From contig NZ_UZWE01000023.1 in assembly GCF_900631945.1 (NCBI RefSeq), positions 62,001 to 126,000 of the forward strand: a DNA stretch of 64,000 bases. Direction: 5' to 3'. Source of the DNA: Paracoccus haematequi. Lineage in GTDB: Bacteria > Pseudomonadota > Alphaproteobacteria > Rhodobacterales > Rhodobacteraceae. A program made the position numbers and the translations under genes. Positions 25,842 to 34,976 of this stretch are shown piece after piece. The notes below the pieces were generated by a model, which had not been told where the DNA came from, did not search any database, and worked only from the letters and a program-made list of their open reading frames with translations. Numbering within the stretch: position 1 is the first letter of the stretch; every line of letters starts with the position of its first letter.

Positions 25842-27613
25842 ACCGGCCAGACCATCAGGATCAGCGGCACCCCGGTCAGCACCACCAGCACCGACAGGGG
25901 CAGCCCCAGCCGGGGATAGTCGCTGAAGCGGTATCCGCCCGGCCCCATCACCAGGGTGTTGCACTGATGCCCGATGGGGGTCAGGAAATCGCAGCCCGCA
26001 CCCACGGCGACGGCCATCAGGAAGGCTTCGGGGGCATAGCCCAGCGTGCCCGCGAAGGTCACCGCGATGGGGGCCATTACCAGCACCGTGGCCGCATTGT
26101 TCAGGAACGGCGTTACCGCCATCGCCGCGACCATGATCAGCGCCAGGGCGCCCCAGACCGGCAGCCCGGTCGCCACGCCCGACAGCCAGGCGCCGATCAG
26201 GTCGGTGCCGCCGGTCGTCTGCAACGCCTCGCTGACGGGGATCAGCGCGCCCAGCATGACCAGCAGCGGCCATTCCACGGCCTCGTAGGCCAGTTCCGGG
26301 CTGATCGCGCCGGTCACGATCATCAGCACCGCCGCGCCGAAGAAGGCGATGGCGACCGGCAGGATCCCGGCGGCGGTCAGGCCCATCGCGGCGGCCAGGA
26401 TCAGGATCGGCATCAGCTCCTTGCGCACGCTGCCGATGCGCAGGTTGCGTTCCGCCAGAGGCAGCAGGCCAAGGCTGCGCATCCGTTCGGGCAGCAGTTC
26501 CACCGGGCCTTGCAGCAGCAGCACGTCGCCCGCCTGAAGCCGCGTCCTGGACAACCGTTCGGTCATGCGATGGCCCGACCGGGACACGGCCAGCAGGCTG
26601 ATGCCCTGTTCGTCGAACAGCCGGATGCTGCCCGCGCTTTTGCCGATCAGGGCCGAGGTGACGGTCGTCACCGCCTCGATCACGCCGATCCGGCTGGCGG
26701 GCAGGTCCAGCTTCGAGGCGGCATCATGACCGGCCAGTTCCAGCCCGCCCTTGGCGACGGCGCGTTCCAGCCCGTCCGGCTCGCCCCGCAGCAGCAGGAT
26801 GTCGCCTTCCTGGATCACCGTGTCGAACAGCACGACCTTGCGCCGCTCGCCGCCCCGGATCAGGCCGGTCACGGTGATCTCTCCGTCGGCCATGCCGATC
26901 AGCGCGCCGATGGTGCGCCCGGCGGCGGCGGATCCGTCGGGCACGGTCGCTTCGGTGTTGTAGTCGCTGATCTTCACCGCTTCGCCCAGGGACGCGGTGG
27001 CGCGGCGGTCCGACGGCAGCAGCCGCCAGGCGACCATCAGGAAGGCGACGCCCACCGCCGACAGGCCCAGGCCCACAGGTGCGAAATCGAACATGCGGAA
27101 GGGCTGGCCGGTCATGTCCTGGCGCACCTCCGACACGATGATGTTGGGGGACGTGCCGACCAGGGTGATCAACCCGCCCAGCAGCGACCCGAAGGACATC
27201 GGCATCAGATAGAGCGAGGGCGACTGCCCGGATTTCTTCGCCATCTTCAGCGCGGCGGGCATCATCATCGCAAGCGCGCCGATGTTCTTGACCAGCGACG
27301 ACAGCAGCGTCACGGTGCCGACCAGCACCAGAAGCTGCACCCCCATGGTGGTCAGCCGGCGCACCAGCCACCGCAGCGCGGCGTCGATGATGCCCGACCG
27401 CGACACGGCGGCGCTGACGACCAGGGCGCTGCCGACGATGATGACGATATCGTTGCCGAAGCCGGTGAAGGCCTCGTCCGGCGACACGGTGCCCGCCAGC
27501 AGGGATGCCAGCAAGGCCAGCATCGCCACCACGTCATAGCGGATTCTGCCCCAGATGAACAACGCCATCATCACGCCGACGATGGCGAAGGCAAGCATCT
27601 GCTGTACGGTCAT
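25838..27613 (-). CDS. SLC13-type permease with two central RCK_C (TrkA-C) domains
   Basis: 591 residues. Two membrane halves (~1-185 and ~390-591) flank a soluble middle with two TrkA_C/RCK_C domains, near residues 205-290 (DGEITVTGLIRGGERR, GDILLLRGEPDGLER) and 295-375 (GHRMTERLSRTRLQAGDVLLLQG). The transport signatures LITLVGTSPNIIVSE and LTPIGHQCNTLVMGPGGY match divalent anion:Na+ symporters. Family members carry sulfate, dicarboxylates or similar anions; the substrate is not defined. Convergent with nhaA, and 120 bases upstream of its start end the siderophore ABC genes on the same strand. Confidence 0.85.
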   Translation of the reverse strand: MTVQQMLAFAIVGVMMALFIWGRIRYDVVAMLALLASLLAGTVSPDEAFTGFGNDIVIIVGSALVVSAAVSRSGIIDAALRWLVRRLTTMGVQLLVLVGTVTLLSSLVKNIGALAMMMPAALKMAKKSGQSPSLYLMPMSFGSLLGGLITLVGTSPNIIVSEVRQDMTGQPFRMFDFAPVGLGLSAVGVAFLMVAWRLLPSDRRATASLGEAVKISDYNTEATVPDGSAAAGRTIGALIGMADGEITVTGLIRGGERRKVVLFDTVIQEGDILLLRGEPDGLERAVAKGGLELAGHDAASKLDLPASRIGVIEAVTTVTSALIGKSAGSIRLFDEQGISLLAVSRSGHRMTERLSRTRLQAGDVLLLQGPVELLPERMRSLGLLPLAERNLRIGSVRKELMPILILAAAMGLTAAGILPVAIAFFGAAVLMIVTGAISPELAYEAVEWPLLVMLGALIPVSEALQTTGGTDLIGAWLSGVATGLPVWGALALIMVAAMAVTPFLNNAATVLVMAPIAVTFAGTLGYAPEAFLMAVAVGAGCDFLTPIGHQCNTLVMGPGGYRFSDYPRLGLPLSVLVVLTGVPLILMVWPV

Positions 27614-27695
27614 GAAATCGCCCCCTGTTCCCCGTCCAGGCGAAGGGGATCACCGCAAAACCGGCGGGCAGGAGATTTGGTTGCCGGTTCGGGAT

Positions 27696-27724
27696 GGGAA
27701 AGAGCGAAGATTTTTCTCTGTCCC
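27696..27724 (-). terminator. Weak hairpin behind the siderophore ABC operon
   Basis: GGGA-AGAG pairs with CTCT-TCCC with one mismatch around an A/T-rich loop, 10 bases past the ATPase stop on the minus strand. It is imperfect and lacks a trailing T-run, so this is a weak call. Confidence 0.25.
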
Positions 27725-27733
27725 GGCGCTGCG

Positions 27734-28543
27734 TCAGCCTTGGTCCGCCGCCATCCGGTGCCGCCCGATGGGCAGCATCATCGGCCGCCCCGAGGTCGGG
27801 TCGGGGATGATCCGGCTGTCCAAGCCGAAGACGGCGCGGACGGTATCGCGGGTCAGCACCTCTGGCGGGGTGCCCTGGGCATAGAGGCGGCCGTCGGCCA
27901 TCGCGACTAGGCGGTCGGCATATCGCGCGGCCAGGTTCAGGTCGTGCAGCACCATCACCACGGTGGTGCCGCGCCGGTGGTTCAGGTCGGTCAGCAGGTC
28001 CAGGACCTCGACCTGGTGGCTGATGTCCAGGAAGGTCGTGGGTTCGTCCAGCAGCAGAAGGTCCGTTTCCTGCGCCAGCGCCATCGCGATCCAGACCCGC
28101 TGGCGCTGACCGCCCGACAGCTCGTCCACCGCGCGTTCGGCCAGATCCAGGGTCTTGGTGGCCTCCAGCGCGGCGGCGACGGCCTGGTCGTCGCGGGGCG
28201 ACCAGCGGGACAGGATGCCGTGATGGGGATGGCGGCCCCGGCCGACCAGGTCGGCGACGGTGATCCCTTCGGGCGCGATGGGCGATTGCGGCAGCAGACC
28301 CATGACCTGCGCGACACGGCGGGGGGCCATGCGGTGGATGGCCTTGCCGTCCAGCAGCACCTGGCCCGCGCGCGGCGACAGCAGCCGCGACATGGTGCGC
28401 AGCAGCGTCGATTTCCCGCAGGCATTTGCGCCGACGATGGCGGTGATCCGGCCCGGCACCACGTCCAGATCCAGATCCCGCAGGATCAGCCGGTCGCCAT
28501 AGCCCGCGGCAAGGTGCCGGACGGAAAGGGAATGGTCAGTCAC
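27734..28543 (-). CDS. Ferric-siderophore ABC transporter ATP-binding protein (FepC/FecE-like)
   Basis: 269 residues. Walker A GANACGKST (~residues 38-46; Ala-Cys rather than the usual Gly-Ser before GKST), signature LSGGQRQRVWIAMAL, Walker B LLLLDEPTTFLD and switch His in VLHDLNLA are present; LPQSPIAPEGITVADLVGRGRHP is typical of iron-siderophore ATPases (split over the Q-loop). It drives import through the two permeases upstream. GTG at 28543 overlaps the permease stop (GTGA) and has GGAGGA in front. Last gene of the four-gene operon. Confidence 0.92.
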   Translation of the reverse strand: MTDHSLSVRHLAAGYGDRLILRDLDLDVVPGRITAIVGANACGKSTLLRTMSRLLSPRAGQVLLDGKAIHRMAPRRVAQVMGLLPQSPIAPEGITVADLVGRGRHPHHGILSRWSPRDDQAVAAALEATKTLDLAERAVDELSGGQRQRVWIAMALAQETDLLLLDEPTTFLDISHQVEVLDLLTDLNHRRGTTVVMVLHDLNLAARYADRLVAMADGRLYAQGTPPEVLTRDTVRAVFGLDSRIIPDPTSGRPMMLPIGRHRMAADQG

Positions 28544-29568
28544 AAGGATCCTCCGGCGCGGTTCACGCGCACGATCAGCCAGATCAGATAGGGCGCGCCC
28601 AGGGCGCCGGTGACGACGCCCACCGGAAAGCGCGCGGGCAGCAGGAACTGGCCCACGTAATCGCCGCCCAGCACCAGCAAGGCCCCCACCAGGGCCGAGG
28701 GGACCAGCACGGATCCGTTCGGCCCCAGGATCCGCGCGGCGATGGGGGCGGACAGGAAGGCCACGAAGGCCACCGGGCCGGTGACGGCGGTGGCGACGGC
28801 GATCAGGCCCACGGCCGACACGATCACCAGCATCCGCGTCAGCGCGACATTCGTGCCAAGCGCGGCGGCGGTATCGTCGCCCAGCCGCAGCGATTCCAGG
28901 TCGCGGGTGCGGCTGACCAGCAAACCGCCGAACAGGGCCAGAGACAGCAGGATCGGCAGCGCCTGGGACAGTTGCGCGCCGTTCACGCTGCCGGTCAGCC
29001 ACCGCATCGCCTCGGCCAGATACCAGGATGGCGCGCGCGTCAGGACATAGGCGATGAAGCTGTCCAGCATGGCCGAGACGCCGATGCCGACCAGGATCAG
29101 CCGCGTTCCCGCCACCCCTCCCTGCCAGGACAGGGCATAGATCAGCAGGGCGACGCCCAGCCCGGCGGCGACCGCGAAGGCCGACACCACCGGCCCGTCC
29201 AGCCCCAGAATGACGATGGCAAAGACCGCCGCCGCGCTGGCGCCCCGGCTGATGCCGATGATGTCCGGGCTGGCCAGCGGATTGCGCAGCATGATCTGGA
29301 AGGCCGCGCCGCCCAGGCCGAAGGACAGCCCGGCCAGGATCGCCATGACCGCGCGCGGCAGCCGCAGCTGGCCCACGGCGAAGGATGCGCCGGGCACGTC
29401 CTGGCCCGCCAGCACCCGCAGCACGGTGCCGGGCGGCACGAAGGACTGGCCCAGCATCAGCGTCAGCGCGAATCCCGCCAGCAGCAGGGTCAGCGCGCCC
29501 GCGACGACGGTGGCGCGCCGCCGGCTGCGGCGCCGGCGTCCGGCGGCGACCAGGTTCAGGGCCGTCAT
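28540..29568 (-). CDS. Ferric-siderophore ABC transporter permease (FepG/FecD-like)
   Basis: 342 residues with around nine to ten hydrophobic segments of the FecCD family. Typical blocks are LPRAVMAILAGLSFGLGGAAF, RNPLASPDIIGISRGAS, GPVAFVAFLSAPIAARIL and GVVTGALGAPYLIWLI. The basic N-terminus (GRRRRSRRRA) lies before the first helix, consistent with a cytoplasmic N-terminus. It forms the membrane channel with the neighbouring permease. ATG at 29568 overlaps the upstream permease stop (ATGA). The longer open frame is a shadow. Confidence 0.92.
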   Translation of the reverse strand: MTALNLVAAGRRRRSRRRATVVAGALTLLLAGFALTLMLGQSFVPPGTVLRVLAGQDVPGASFAVGQLRLPRAVMAILAGLSFGLGGAAFQIMLRNPLASPDIIGISRGASAAAVFAIVILGLDGPVVSAFAVAAGLGVALLIYALSWQGGVAGTRLILVGIGVSAMLDSFIAYVLTRAPSWYLAEAMRWLTGSVNGAQLSQALPILLSLALFGGLLVSRTRDLESLRLGDDTAAALGTNVALTRMLVIVSAVGLIAVATAVTGPVAFVAFLSAPIAARILGPNGSVLVPSALVGALLVLGGDYVGQFLLPARFPVGVVTGALGAPYLIWLIVRVNRAGGSL

Positions 29569-30605
29569 AGTTCGCGGACCCTGGCGCGGCGCACGATCCA
29601 GATGAAGAAGGGCGCGCCGATGAAGGCGGTGACGATGCCCACGTCCAGCTCGGACGGCCGGGCGATCAGGCGGCCCGCGATGTCCGAGGCGATCAGCAGG
29701 CAGGCCCCCGCCAGGGCGGAAAAGGGCAGCAGCCAGCGGTGGTCGACGCCCACCAGGACGCGGCACAGATGCGGCACGATCAGGCCCACGAAGCCGATCG
29801 GCCCGCAGACCGCCGTCACCGCCCCGCACAGCAGGATCGCGCCCAGGGCGGCCATGGCGCGGGCAAGGGCCACGCGCTCGCCCAGGCCTGCCGCCATGTC
29901 GTCGCCCAGGGCCAGCGAGTTCAGCTTGCGCGCGCTGGCCAGGCCGATCGCGAAACCCGCCGCCAGGAACGGCAGGACCGGAGTCAGGCGCGCGAAGGTC
30001 GCGCCGCCGACGCCGCCCACCTGCCAGGATTGCAGGCCACCCGCGACATCGCCGCGCGACAGCATGATCGCCAGCACCAGCGACAGGAACGCGACCGAGG
30101 TGGCGACCCCCGCAAGCGCCAGCTTCAGAGGCGTCGGCCCCCCTCGGCCCAGCGATCCGATGGCATAGACGAAGACCGCCGTCGCCGCCGCGCCGCCGAT
30201 CGCCACCCAGATATAGGCCTGCGCGGACGAGATCCCGAAGAAGGCCACCGCCACCGCGACCGCCAGGGACGCGCCCAGGTTCACCCCCAGGATCCCCGGA
30301 TCGGCCAGGGGGTTGCGCGTCACGCCCTGCATGATTGCCCCCGACAGGCCGAGCGCCGCCCCGGCCAGAGCGGCCAGCAGCGTGCGCGGGATCCGCGCCG
30401 CCGCCGCCGCCTGGCCGATGCTGTCCACCCGTCCCCGCAGCGCGGCGGCGATGTCGTCCCAGCCGACCTCTCGGGTGCCGATGGCCACCGACAGCGCGCA
30501 CAGACCCGCCAGCAGCGCCAGCATCACCGCCAGCCAGCCCGCGCGGATGCGGTTCGACCGGGGCGCGAGGCGCGCGCGCGGCAGCGGGTTGGCGGCCGCC
30601 GTCAT
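29565..30605 (-). CDS. Ferric-siderophore ABC transporter permease (FepD/FecC-like)
   Basis: 346 residues, FecCD family, with the same topology as its partner. Conserved blocks: IPRTLLAALAGAALGLSGAIM, RNPLADPGILGVNLGAS, GPIGFVGLIVPHLCRVLVG and GIVTAFIGAPFFIWIV. It would pair with the other permease to carry a ferric siderophore across the inner membrane. Both ends overlap neighbours through ATGA junctions, so the operon runs binding protein, permease, permease, ATPase. Confidence 0.92.
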   Translation of the reverse strand: MTAAANPLPRARLAPRSNRIRAGWLAVMLALLAGLCALSVAIGTREVGWDDIAAALRGRVDSIGQAAAAARIPRTLLAALAGAALGLSGAIMQGVTRNPLADPGILGVNLGASLAVAVAVAFFGISSAQAYIWVAIGGAAATAVFVYAIGSLGRGGPTPLKLALAGVATSVAFLSLVLAIMLSRGDVAGGLQSWQVGGVGGATFARLTPVLPFLAAGFAIGLASARKLNSLALGDDMAAGLGERVALARAMAALGAILLCGAVTAVCGPIGFVGLIVPHLCRVLVGVDHRWLLPFSALAGACLLIASDIAGRLIARPSELDVGIVTAFIGAPFFIWIVRRARVREL

Positions 30606-31570
30606 TCGGACTTCTGCGCGGCCTCGGCCAGCAGGGCGGCGTAATCCTCCAGCACATAGGGAAGGCCCAGCGGCGTCGGGTTGGCGGCATTGCCCAGCGG
30701 GTCGTTCCTCAGGACGACGATGGCGTCGTTGGCGACGGCGGGCATGTGCCTGAACAGCGGATCCTGCCGCATCGCCGCCAGCAGGACCGGCCCGCCATAG
30801 GTCACGACGATATCCACATCGTCGAAGGCGTCGATCCGTTCGGCGCTGATCGACCCGAAGAACTGCCCCGGCTGCGTCGCCTGAATCACGCTTTCGGGCA
30901 TCGACAGGCCCAGATCCTGGAAGAATTTCACCCGCGTGTCGTTGGCGCTGTAGAAGTTGATGACGGACAGGTTGGTCGTGTCCAGATGCGTCACGAACAT
31001 CGCCGTCTTGCCCTGCAACTGAGGGTGGCGGGCGATGGCCTGGGCGATCTGCCCCTCCATCCGGGCGATCAGGGCGTCGCCCTCGGCGGCCATGCCCATG
31101 CCCGCGCTGTTCATGCGGATCATCTGCCGCCATTCGGTCGTCCAGGCGCCGTCGGGATAGGCCACGACCGGCGCGATCCGGGACAGCGTGTCGTAATCGG
31201 CCTGGGTCAGCCCGGAATAGGCGGCCAGGATCACGTCGGGCTGCGTCGCCGCCACCCTTTCGAAGTCGATGCCGTCGCCCTCGTCGAACAGCACCGGCGT
31301 CTGGGCGCCCAGTTCGGCCAGTTTCTCCTCGACCCATGGCAGCACACCGTCGCCGTCGTCATCGCCGTAATTCGCCGCAGCCATCCCCACCGGCACCACG
31401 CCCAGAGCCAGGGGAACCTCGTGGTTGCCGGAATTGACGGTCGCCACGCGCTGCGGCTTTTCCGCGATGACGGTGCTGCCGAAGGCATGGGGGATGGTGA
31501 TCGGATAGTCCTGGGCCGCGGCAAGGGCGGGCAGCAGCAGGGCGGCAAGGCCGATGGCAAGACGGATCAT
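30602..31570 (-). CDS. Ferric-siderophore periplasmic binding protein (FepB/FecB-like)
   Basis: 322 residues with a signal peptide (MIRLAIGLAALLLPALAAAQ). The mature protein has the class III (Fe/B12) binding-protein fold: PQRVATVNSGNHEVPLALGV, RVAATQPDVILAAYSGLTQ and the ISAERIDAFDDVDIVVTYG lobe. An acidic DDDGDG patch occurs near residue 70. It delivers a ferric siderophore from the periplasm to the permeases downstream. AGGAG is 9 bases upstream of ATG 31570. It faces the TonB-dependent receptor gene at 31878 across ~300 bases, so the two sides probably serve one substrate. Confidence 0.9.
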   Translation of the reverse strand: MIRLAIGLAALLLPALAAAQDYPITIPHAFGSTVIAEKPQRVATVNSGNHEVPLALGVVPVGMAAANYGDDDGDGVLPWVEEKLAELGAQTPVLFDEGDGIDFERVAATQPDVILAAYSGLTQADYDTLSRIAPVVAYPDGAWTTEWRQMIRMNSAGMGMAAEGDALIARMEGQIAQAIARHPQLQGKTAMFVTHLDTTNLSVINFYSANDTRVKFFQDLGLSMPESVIQATQPGQFFGSISAERIDAFDDVDIVVTYGGPVLLAAMRQDPLFRHMPAVANDAIVVLRNDPLGNAANPTPLGLPYVLEDYAALLAEAAQKSE

Positions 31571-31877
31571 GGGCGCGATCTCCTGTGACAGGCCAAGGCT
31601 TTTTCGCGTCGCGGCGGTCCCGTCAACCCCGACCAAGGGCCTGTTCGCACGGGCATTAACACTTTTCCATGGATTCCGACAAAAACAGTGGGATTCTTCA
31701 AGACAGGCGCGCGCCGCCGCTCCTATAAGCCCCGCCAGCATGATCGGCGCGCCGTCCCGCGCTTTCCCTCGGGTGCCGGCGGCTCAAGGTCATTCCAGGG
31801 CCAGCCAGCCTGCGGACCCTCTCTGATCCGACGGCAGCCAGCAGCGTCAACACAACATCCATGCGGGACTTCGAACC
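31571..31877. promoter_or_regulatory. Divergent control region between siderophore importer and receptor
   Basis: About 307 bases with no gene I can support. A possible plus-strand promoter is AAGACA (31700-31705) with TATAAG (31724-31729) at an 18-base spacing, in the direction of the receptor. I could not recognise a Fur, RirA or Irr box, although iron control is expected from the genes. Confidence 0.35.
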
Positions 31878-33998
31878 ATGGCACATGACATCTCATGCGG
31901 CGCCCGCCGCACCCTGACGGCCCTGCTTCTGGGCTGCACGGCGCTGATCGCGTCCCCGGCCCTTGCCCAGGACGCGGGCACCGGGACCGAGGCGTCCCCC
32001 TATCGCCTGTCGCCGATCCTGATCAATGCGGAGGGACAGTTCGACGACGATGCGAATTCCATCGTGGCCCGCGAACTGTGGGTGGGCGGCAAGGTCGCGA
32101 CCAGCATTCTGGATACCCCGGCATCGGTGTCGGTCATCACCGAAAAGGAAGTCCGCGACCGCAGGGCCACAACGCTGGAGGAGGTGCTGAGCTATTCCTC
32201 GGGCATCCATACCGATTACTACGGCACGGACGACCGCAACGAATATTTCCTGGTCCGGGGGTTCGAGGCGACGACCTATCGCGACGGCCTGACCCTGGGA
32301 TCCATGCGCAGCGCCCGCGAGGAACCCTATGCGTTCGAACGGACCGAGGTGATCCGGGGCGGAAACTCGACCCTGTTCGGCACCTCGGATCCGGGCGGCA
32401 CGATCAACTTCGTCACCAAGCAGCCGCGCTTCGAGCGGTTCGGCGAGGTCTATGGCTCGGTCGGATCGCCGCGCAACGCCGAATACGGCTTCGATGCGGG
32501 CGATGTGCTGAACGCCGAAGGGACGCTGGCCTATCGGCTGACCGCCAAGGTCCAGGACGGCGAACGGGATTACGATCATTCCCGGAACGACAGCCGCTTC
32601 CTGATGGGCGGGCTGTCCTGGCAGCCCGGCACCGCCACGACGCTGAGCGTGGTCGCCGATTACCTGAAGCGCGAAAACACCCCCAACAGCGGCGGCTATC
32701 CGCTGGACCGCAAATACGACCGCAGCGATTTCTTCGGAGAGCCGGATTTCAACTATCAGAATGTCGAGCGCGCCAGCATCACCGGATTGCTGGAACATGA
32801 CTTCGACAACGGCCTGAACCTGCGCGCGAACCTGCGCTACAGCGACCTGAAAAGCGATTTCGGCTATGTGTATCTGTCGGACAGCCCGGCGCGGGTCGGC
32901 ACGGTCGTGGATCGCTGGTATTTCGGGGGCGACAACACCGCCGAGGAACTGATCGGCAACGTCATCCTGCAATACGACCGCAGCTTCGACCGTTTCGACA
33001 GCAGCACCGTCGCCGGACTGGAATTCCGCGACGCGTCGACCAGCAGCGCGCCGTTCTATGGGCTTTACACCCCCATCGACATTGCGAACCCGGTCTATTC
33101 CGGCGCGCCCGGCACCCTGGCCGCGCCCTATGAATTGCGCGACAACGACTACAAGACCAAATCGCTGTTCGTGCAGCAGAACCTGTCCTTCGACGACCGC
33201 TTCATCGCGACCGTCGGCCTGCGCCATGACTGGCTGGACATCCGGGAAACGCTGAACGGCGTGCAGACCAGCGACGATTTCTCGGAAACCTCGATCCGGG
33301 GGGCGCTGACCTACAAGGTCAACAGCGAGATCTCGACCTATGTCAGCTATGTCGAATCTGTCGCGCCTCCGGGTGTGGGCGTCGAACCGGAACGGGGCGA
33401 GCAATACGAACTGGGCGTGAAATATCAGCCGCTGGGGACCAACGCGCTGATCTCGGCCTCGGTCTATGACCTGACCAAGAACAACGTCACCGTGGCGGTG
33501 GTCCAGCCGGACGGCAACATCACCCGCGAACTGGTTGGCGAACAGCGGGTGCGCGGCTTCGATCTGGAAGGCAAGGCCGAACTGGGCGGCAATGTCGACG
33601 TGATCGCGTCCTATTCGTATATGAAGTCCGACGTCGTGCGGTCCGGGCCGATCCGGGGCGTGGACGTGGAAGGAAACGAATTCGGCAACGTCCCCAACCA
33701 CATGGCGTCGTTGTGGGTAAACTATACCCTGCCTGGCGATCAAACCCGCGGCGACATGCGCTTCGGCTTGGGCGCGCGCTATGTCGGGTCGTATTTCTTC
33801 GCGATCTCGAACAATACCGGCAAGGCCGAATCGTCGGTCACGCTGGACGCCGCCTTCAACTATCAGGTGCAGGAAAACACCAACCTGGCCCTGAACATCA
33901 GCAACCTGCTGGACGATCAGCATGTCGTCGGCAGCGGCACGGCGGATTACTATAACCCCGGCCGTGCCGTCGCCGTGACCCTGCGCCACAGCTGGTAA
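31878..33998 (+). CDS. TonB-dependent siderophore receptor
   Basis: 706 residues. A signal peptide ends near SPALAQ. The plug domain spans ~70-200, with VSVITEKEVRDRRATTLEEVL, YFLVRGFEATTYRDG and FERTEVIRGGNSTLFGTSDPGG as conserved blocks. A 22-strand-type barrel follows, containing GEQYELGVKYQPLG and closing in LRHSW, a terminal aromatic expected by the barrel assembly machinery. It sits in the outer membrane and takes up a ferric siderophore with TonB energy. It faces the four-gene ABC importer, and the AraC regulator converges on it from the right. TonB/ExbBD genes are not in the window. Confidence 0.92.
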   Translation: MAHDISCGARRTLTALLLGCTALIASPALAQDAGTGTEASPYRLSPILINAEGQFDDDANSIVARELWVGGKVATSILDTPASVSVITEKEVRDRRATTLEEVLSYSSGIHTDYYGTDDRNEYFLVRGFEATTYRDGLTLGSMRSAREEPYAFERTEVIRGGNSTLFGTSDPGGTINFVTKQPRFERFGEVYGSVGSPRNAEYGFDAGDVLNAEGTLAYRLTAKVQDGERDYDHSRNDSRFLMGGLSWQPGTATTLSVVADYLKRENTPNSGGYPLDRKYDRSDFFGEPDFNYQNVERASITGLLEHDFDNGLNLRANLRYSDLKSDFGYVYLSDSPARVGTVVDRWYFGGDNTAEELIGNVILQYDRSFDRFDSSTVAGLEFRDASTSSAPFYGLYTPIDIANPVYSGAPGTLAAPYELRDNDYKTKSLFVQQNLSFDDRFIATVGLRHDWLDIRETLNGVQTSDDFSETSIRGALTYKVNSEISTYVSYVESVAPPGVGVEPERGEQYELGVKYQPLGTNALISASVYDLTKNNVTVAVVQPDGNITRELVGEQRVRGFDLEGKAELGGNVDVIASYSYMKSDVVRSGPIRGVDVEGNEFGNVPNHMASLWVNYTLPGDQTRGDMRFGLGARYVGSYFFAISNNTGKAESSVTLDAAFNYQVQENTNLALNISNLLDDQHVVGSGTADYYNPGRAVAVTLRHSW

Positions 33999-34004
33999 CA
34001 GGCG

Positions 34005-34898
34005 CTATTCCGCGATCCGCATCCGCCGCCACGCGGCGGGTGTTTCCCCCGCGACCTGCCGGAAGGCGCGCGTCAGATGCGCCTGGTCGGAAAAGCCCAG
34101 ATGCGCGGCCACATCGGCCACGGTCAGGGCGCGGTCGGTCAGCAGGCGCTGCGCCTGGGCGATCCGCTGGGCCAGTTGCCATTGCAGGGGCGTCTGGCCC
34201 GTCGTCTGCTTGAAGACCGCCGCGAACCAGCTTTCCGACAGCCCGACCGCCGCCGCCATCTCGGCCACGGTCATGCGCCGGTCCTGGCGCGCGTGCAGCC
34301 GGGCCGTCAGCCTGCGCATCTGCGCAGGCGTCAGCCCGCCCGAGGCGCTGTCCTGGCCCTGTGGCGGGATGTCCAGAAGCCCGGTCGCGATGCTTCCCAC
34401 CAGGTTTTCGGCAAAGACCGGATGGCGCGCGGGCTGCGACACCTCGTCCACCAGCAGACCGGCCAGGACGGACAGCGCCGGGGCGTCCTGGATCTCGACC
34501 GGGCGGCGCAGGACCGACAGCGCGTCCGACGCGCCAAGCGAGGGCGACAGGAACCGCAGCAGCCGGTCGCGGTGGATATGCAGGTCCAGATGCGCGAAAT
34601 GATGCGCGCCGGTGAAGTTGGACCAGATCGGCATCCCCGCCGGGACATACAGCGCCCGCATCATCGGCCGGGCATGGGCGGCCATGCCCGCGTCGCGGTT
34701 CGAGATCAGGATATGGTCCGACACGTCGTTCAGAAAGAACACGATGCGCGGGTCGGGCGACAGGTAATAACCCGTGGCGCCTGCCTGCGCCTCGGCCTGC
34801 CAATAGACGCTGGCCACGCCGTCCAGGCCGCGCCAGCAAACCGGCGCCACGGCCCGGATGCCATCGGTCCGGCAGGTCATCCTGTGCAGGTAGCTCAT
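34005..34898 (-). CDS. AraC-family transcriptional regulator
   Basis: 297 residues. The C-terminal ~100 residues hold two helix-turn-helix units: MTVAEMAAAVGLSESWFAAVFKQ and LTVADVAAHLGFSDQAHLTRAFRQ, then TPAAWRR, the classic AraC/XylS end. The N-terminal ~190 residues are a probable effector domain without a clear family label. Its place between two siderophore systems and divergent from the SIP gene suggests a siderophore-responsive activator such as PchR or AlcR types; the ligand is inferred only. The ATG at 34898 begins immediately beside a palindromic control region. Confidence 0.88.
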   Translation of the reverse strand: MSYLHRMTCRTDGIRAVAPVCWRGLDGVASVYWQAEAQAGATGYYLSPDPRIVFFLNDVSDHILISNRDAGMAAHARPMMRALYVPAGMPIWSNFTGAHHFAHLDLHIHRDRLLRFLSPSLGASDALSVLRRPVEIQDAPALSVLAGLLVDEVSQPARHPVFAENLVGSIATGLLDIPPQGQDSASGGLTPAQMRRLTARLHARQDRRMTVAEMAAAVGLSESWFAAVFKQTTGQTPLQWQLAQRIAQAQRLLTDRALTVADVAAHLGFSDQAHLTRAFRQVAGETPAAWRRMRIAE

Positions 34899-34926
34899 CG
34901 CGGGTTCAGCGGTTTCGATATTGTTG

Positions 34927-34942
34927 ACTGAATTTGTTCAGT
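34927..34942. promoter_or_regulatory. Palindrome between the AraC and SIP genes
   Basis: ACTGAA-TTTG-TTCAGT, a perfect 6-bp inverted repeat, lies in an A/T-rich gap of 78 bases. TTGACT (34924-34929) and TATAAG (34942-34947) overlap its edges but are only 12 bases apart, so they are unlikely to form one promoter. It is a good candidate operator for the AraC regulator or an iron regulator. Confidence 0.45.
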
Positions 34943-34976
34943 ATAAGAAAAGCGCATAAATGGAAAGGCCCGCGTC

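Noticed and set aside
23289-26273. 994-residue minus-strand frame across the AI-2E and nhaA genes
   Set aside because: Arg/Gln/His-rich low-complexity translation, opposite two well-supported genes: an antisense shadow of G+C-rich DNA.
24824-27910. 1028-residue plus-strand frame across nhaA and the SLC13-type gene
   Set aside because: Starts inside nhaA out of frame and runs antisense to the SLC13-type gene; composition is not protein-like.
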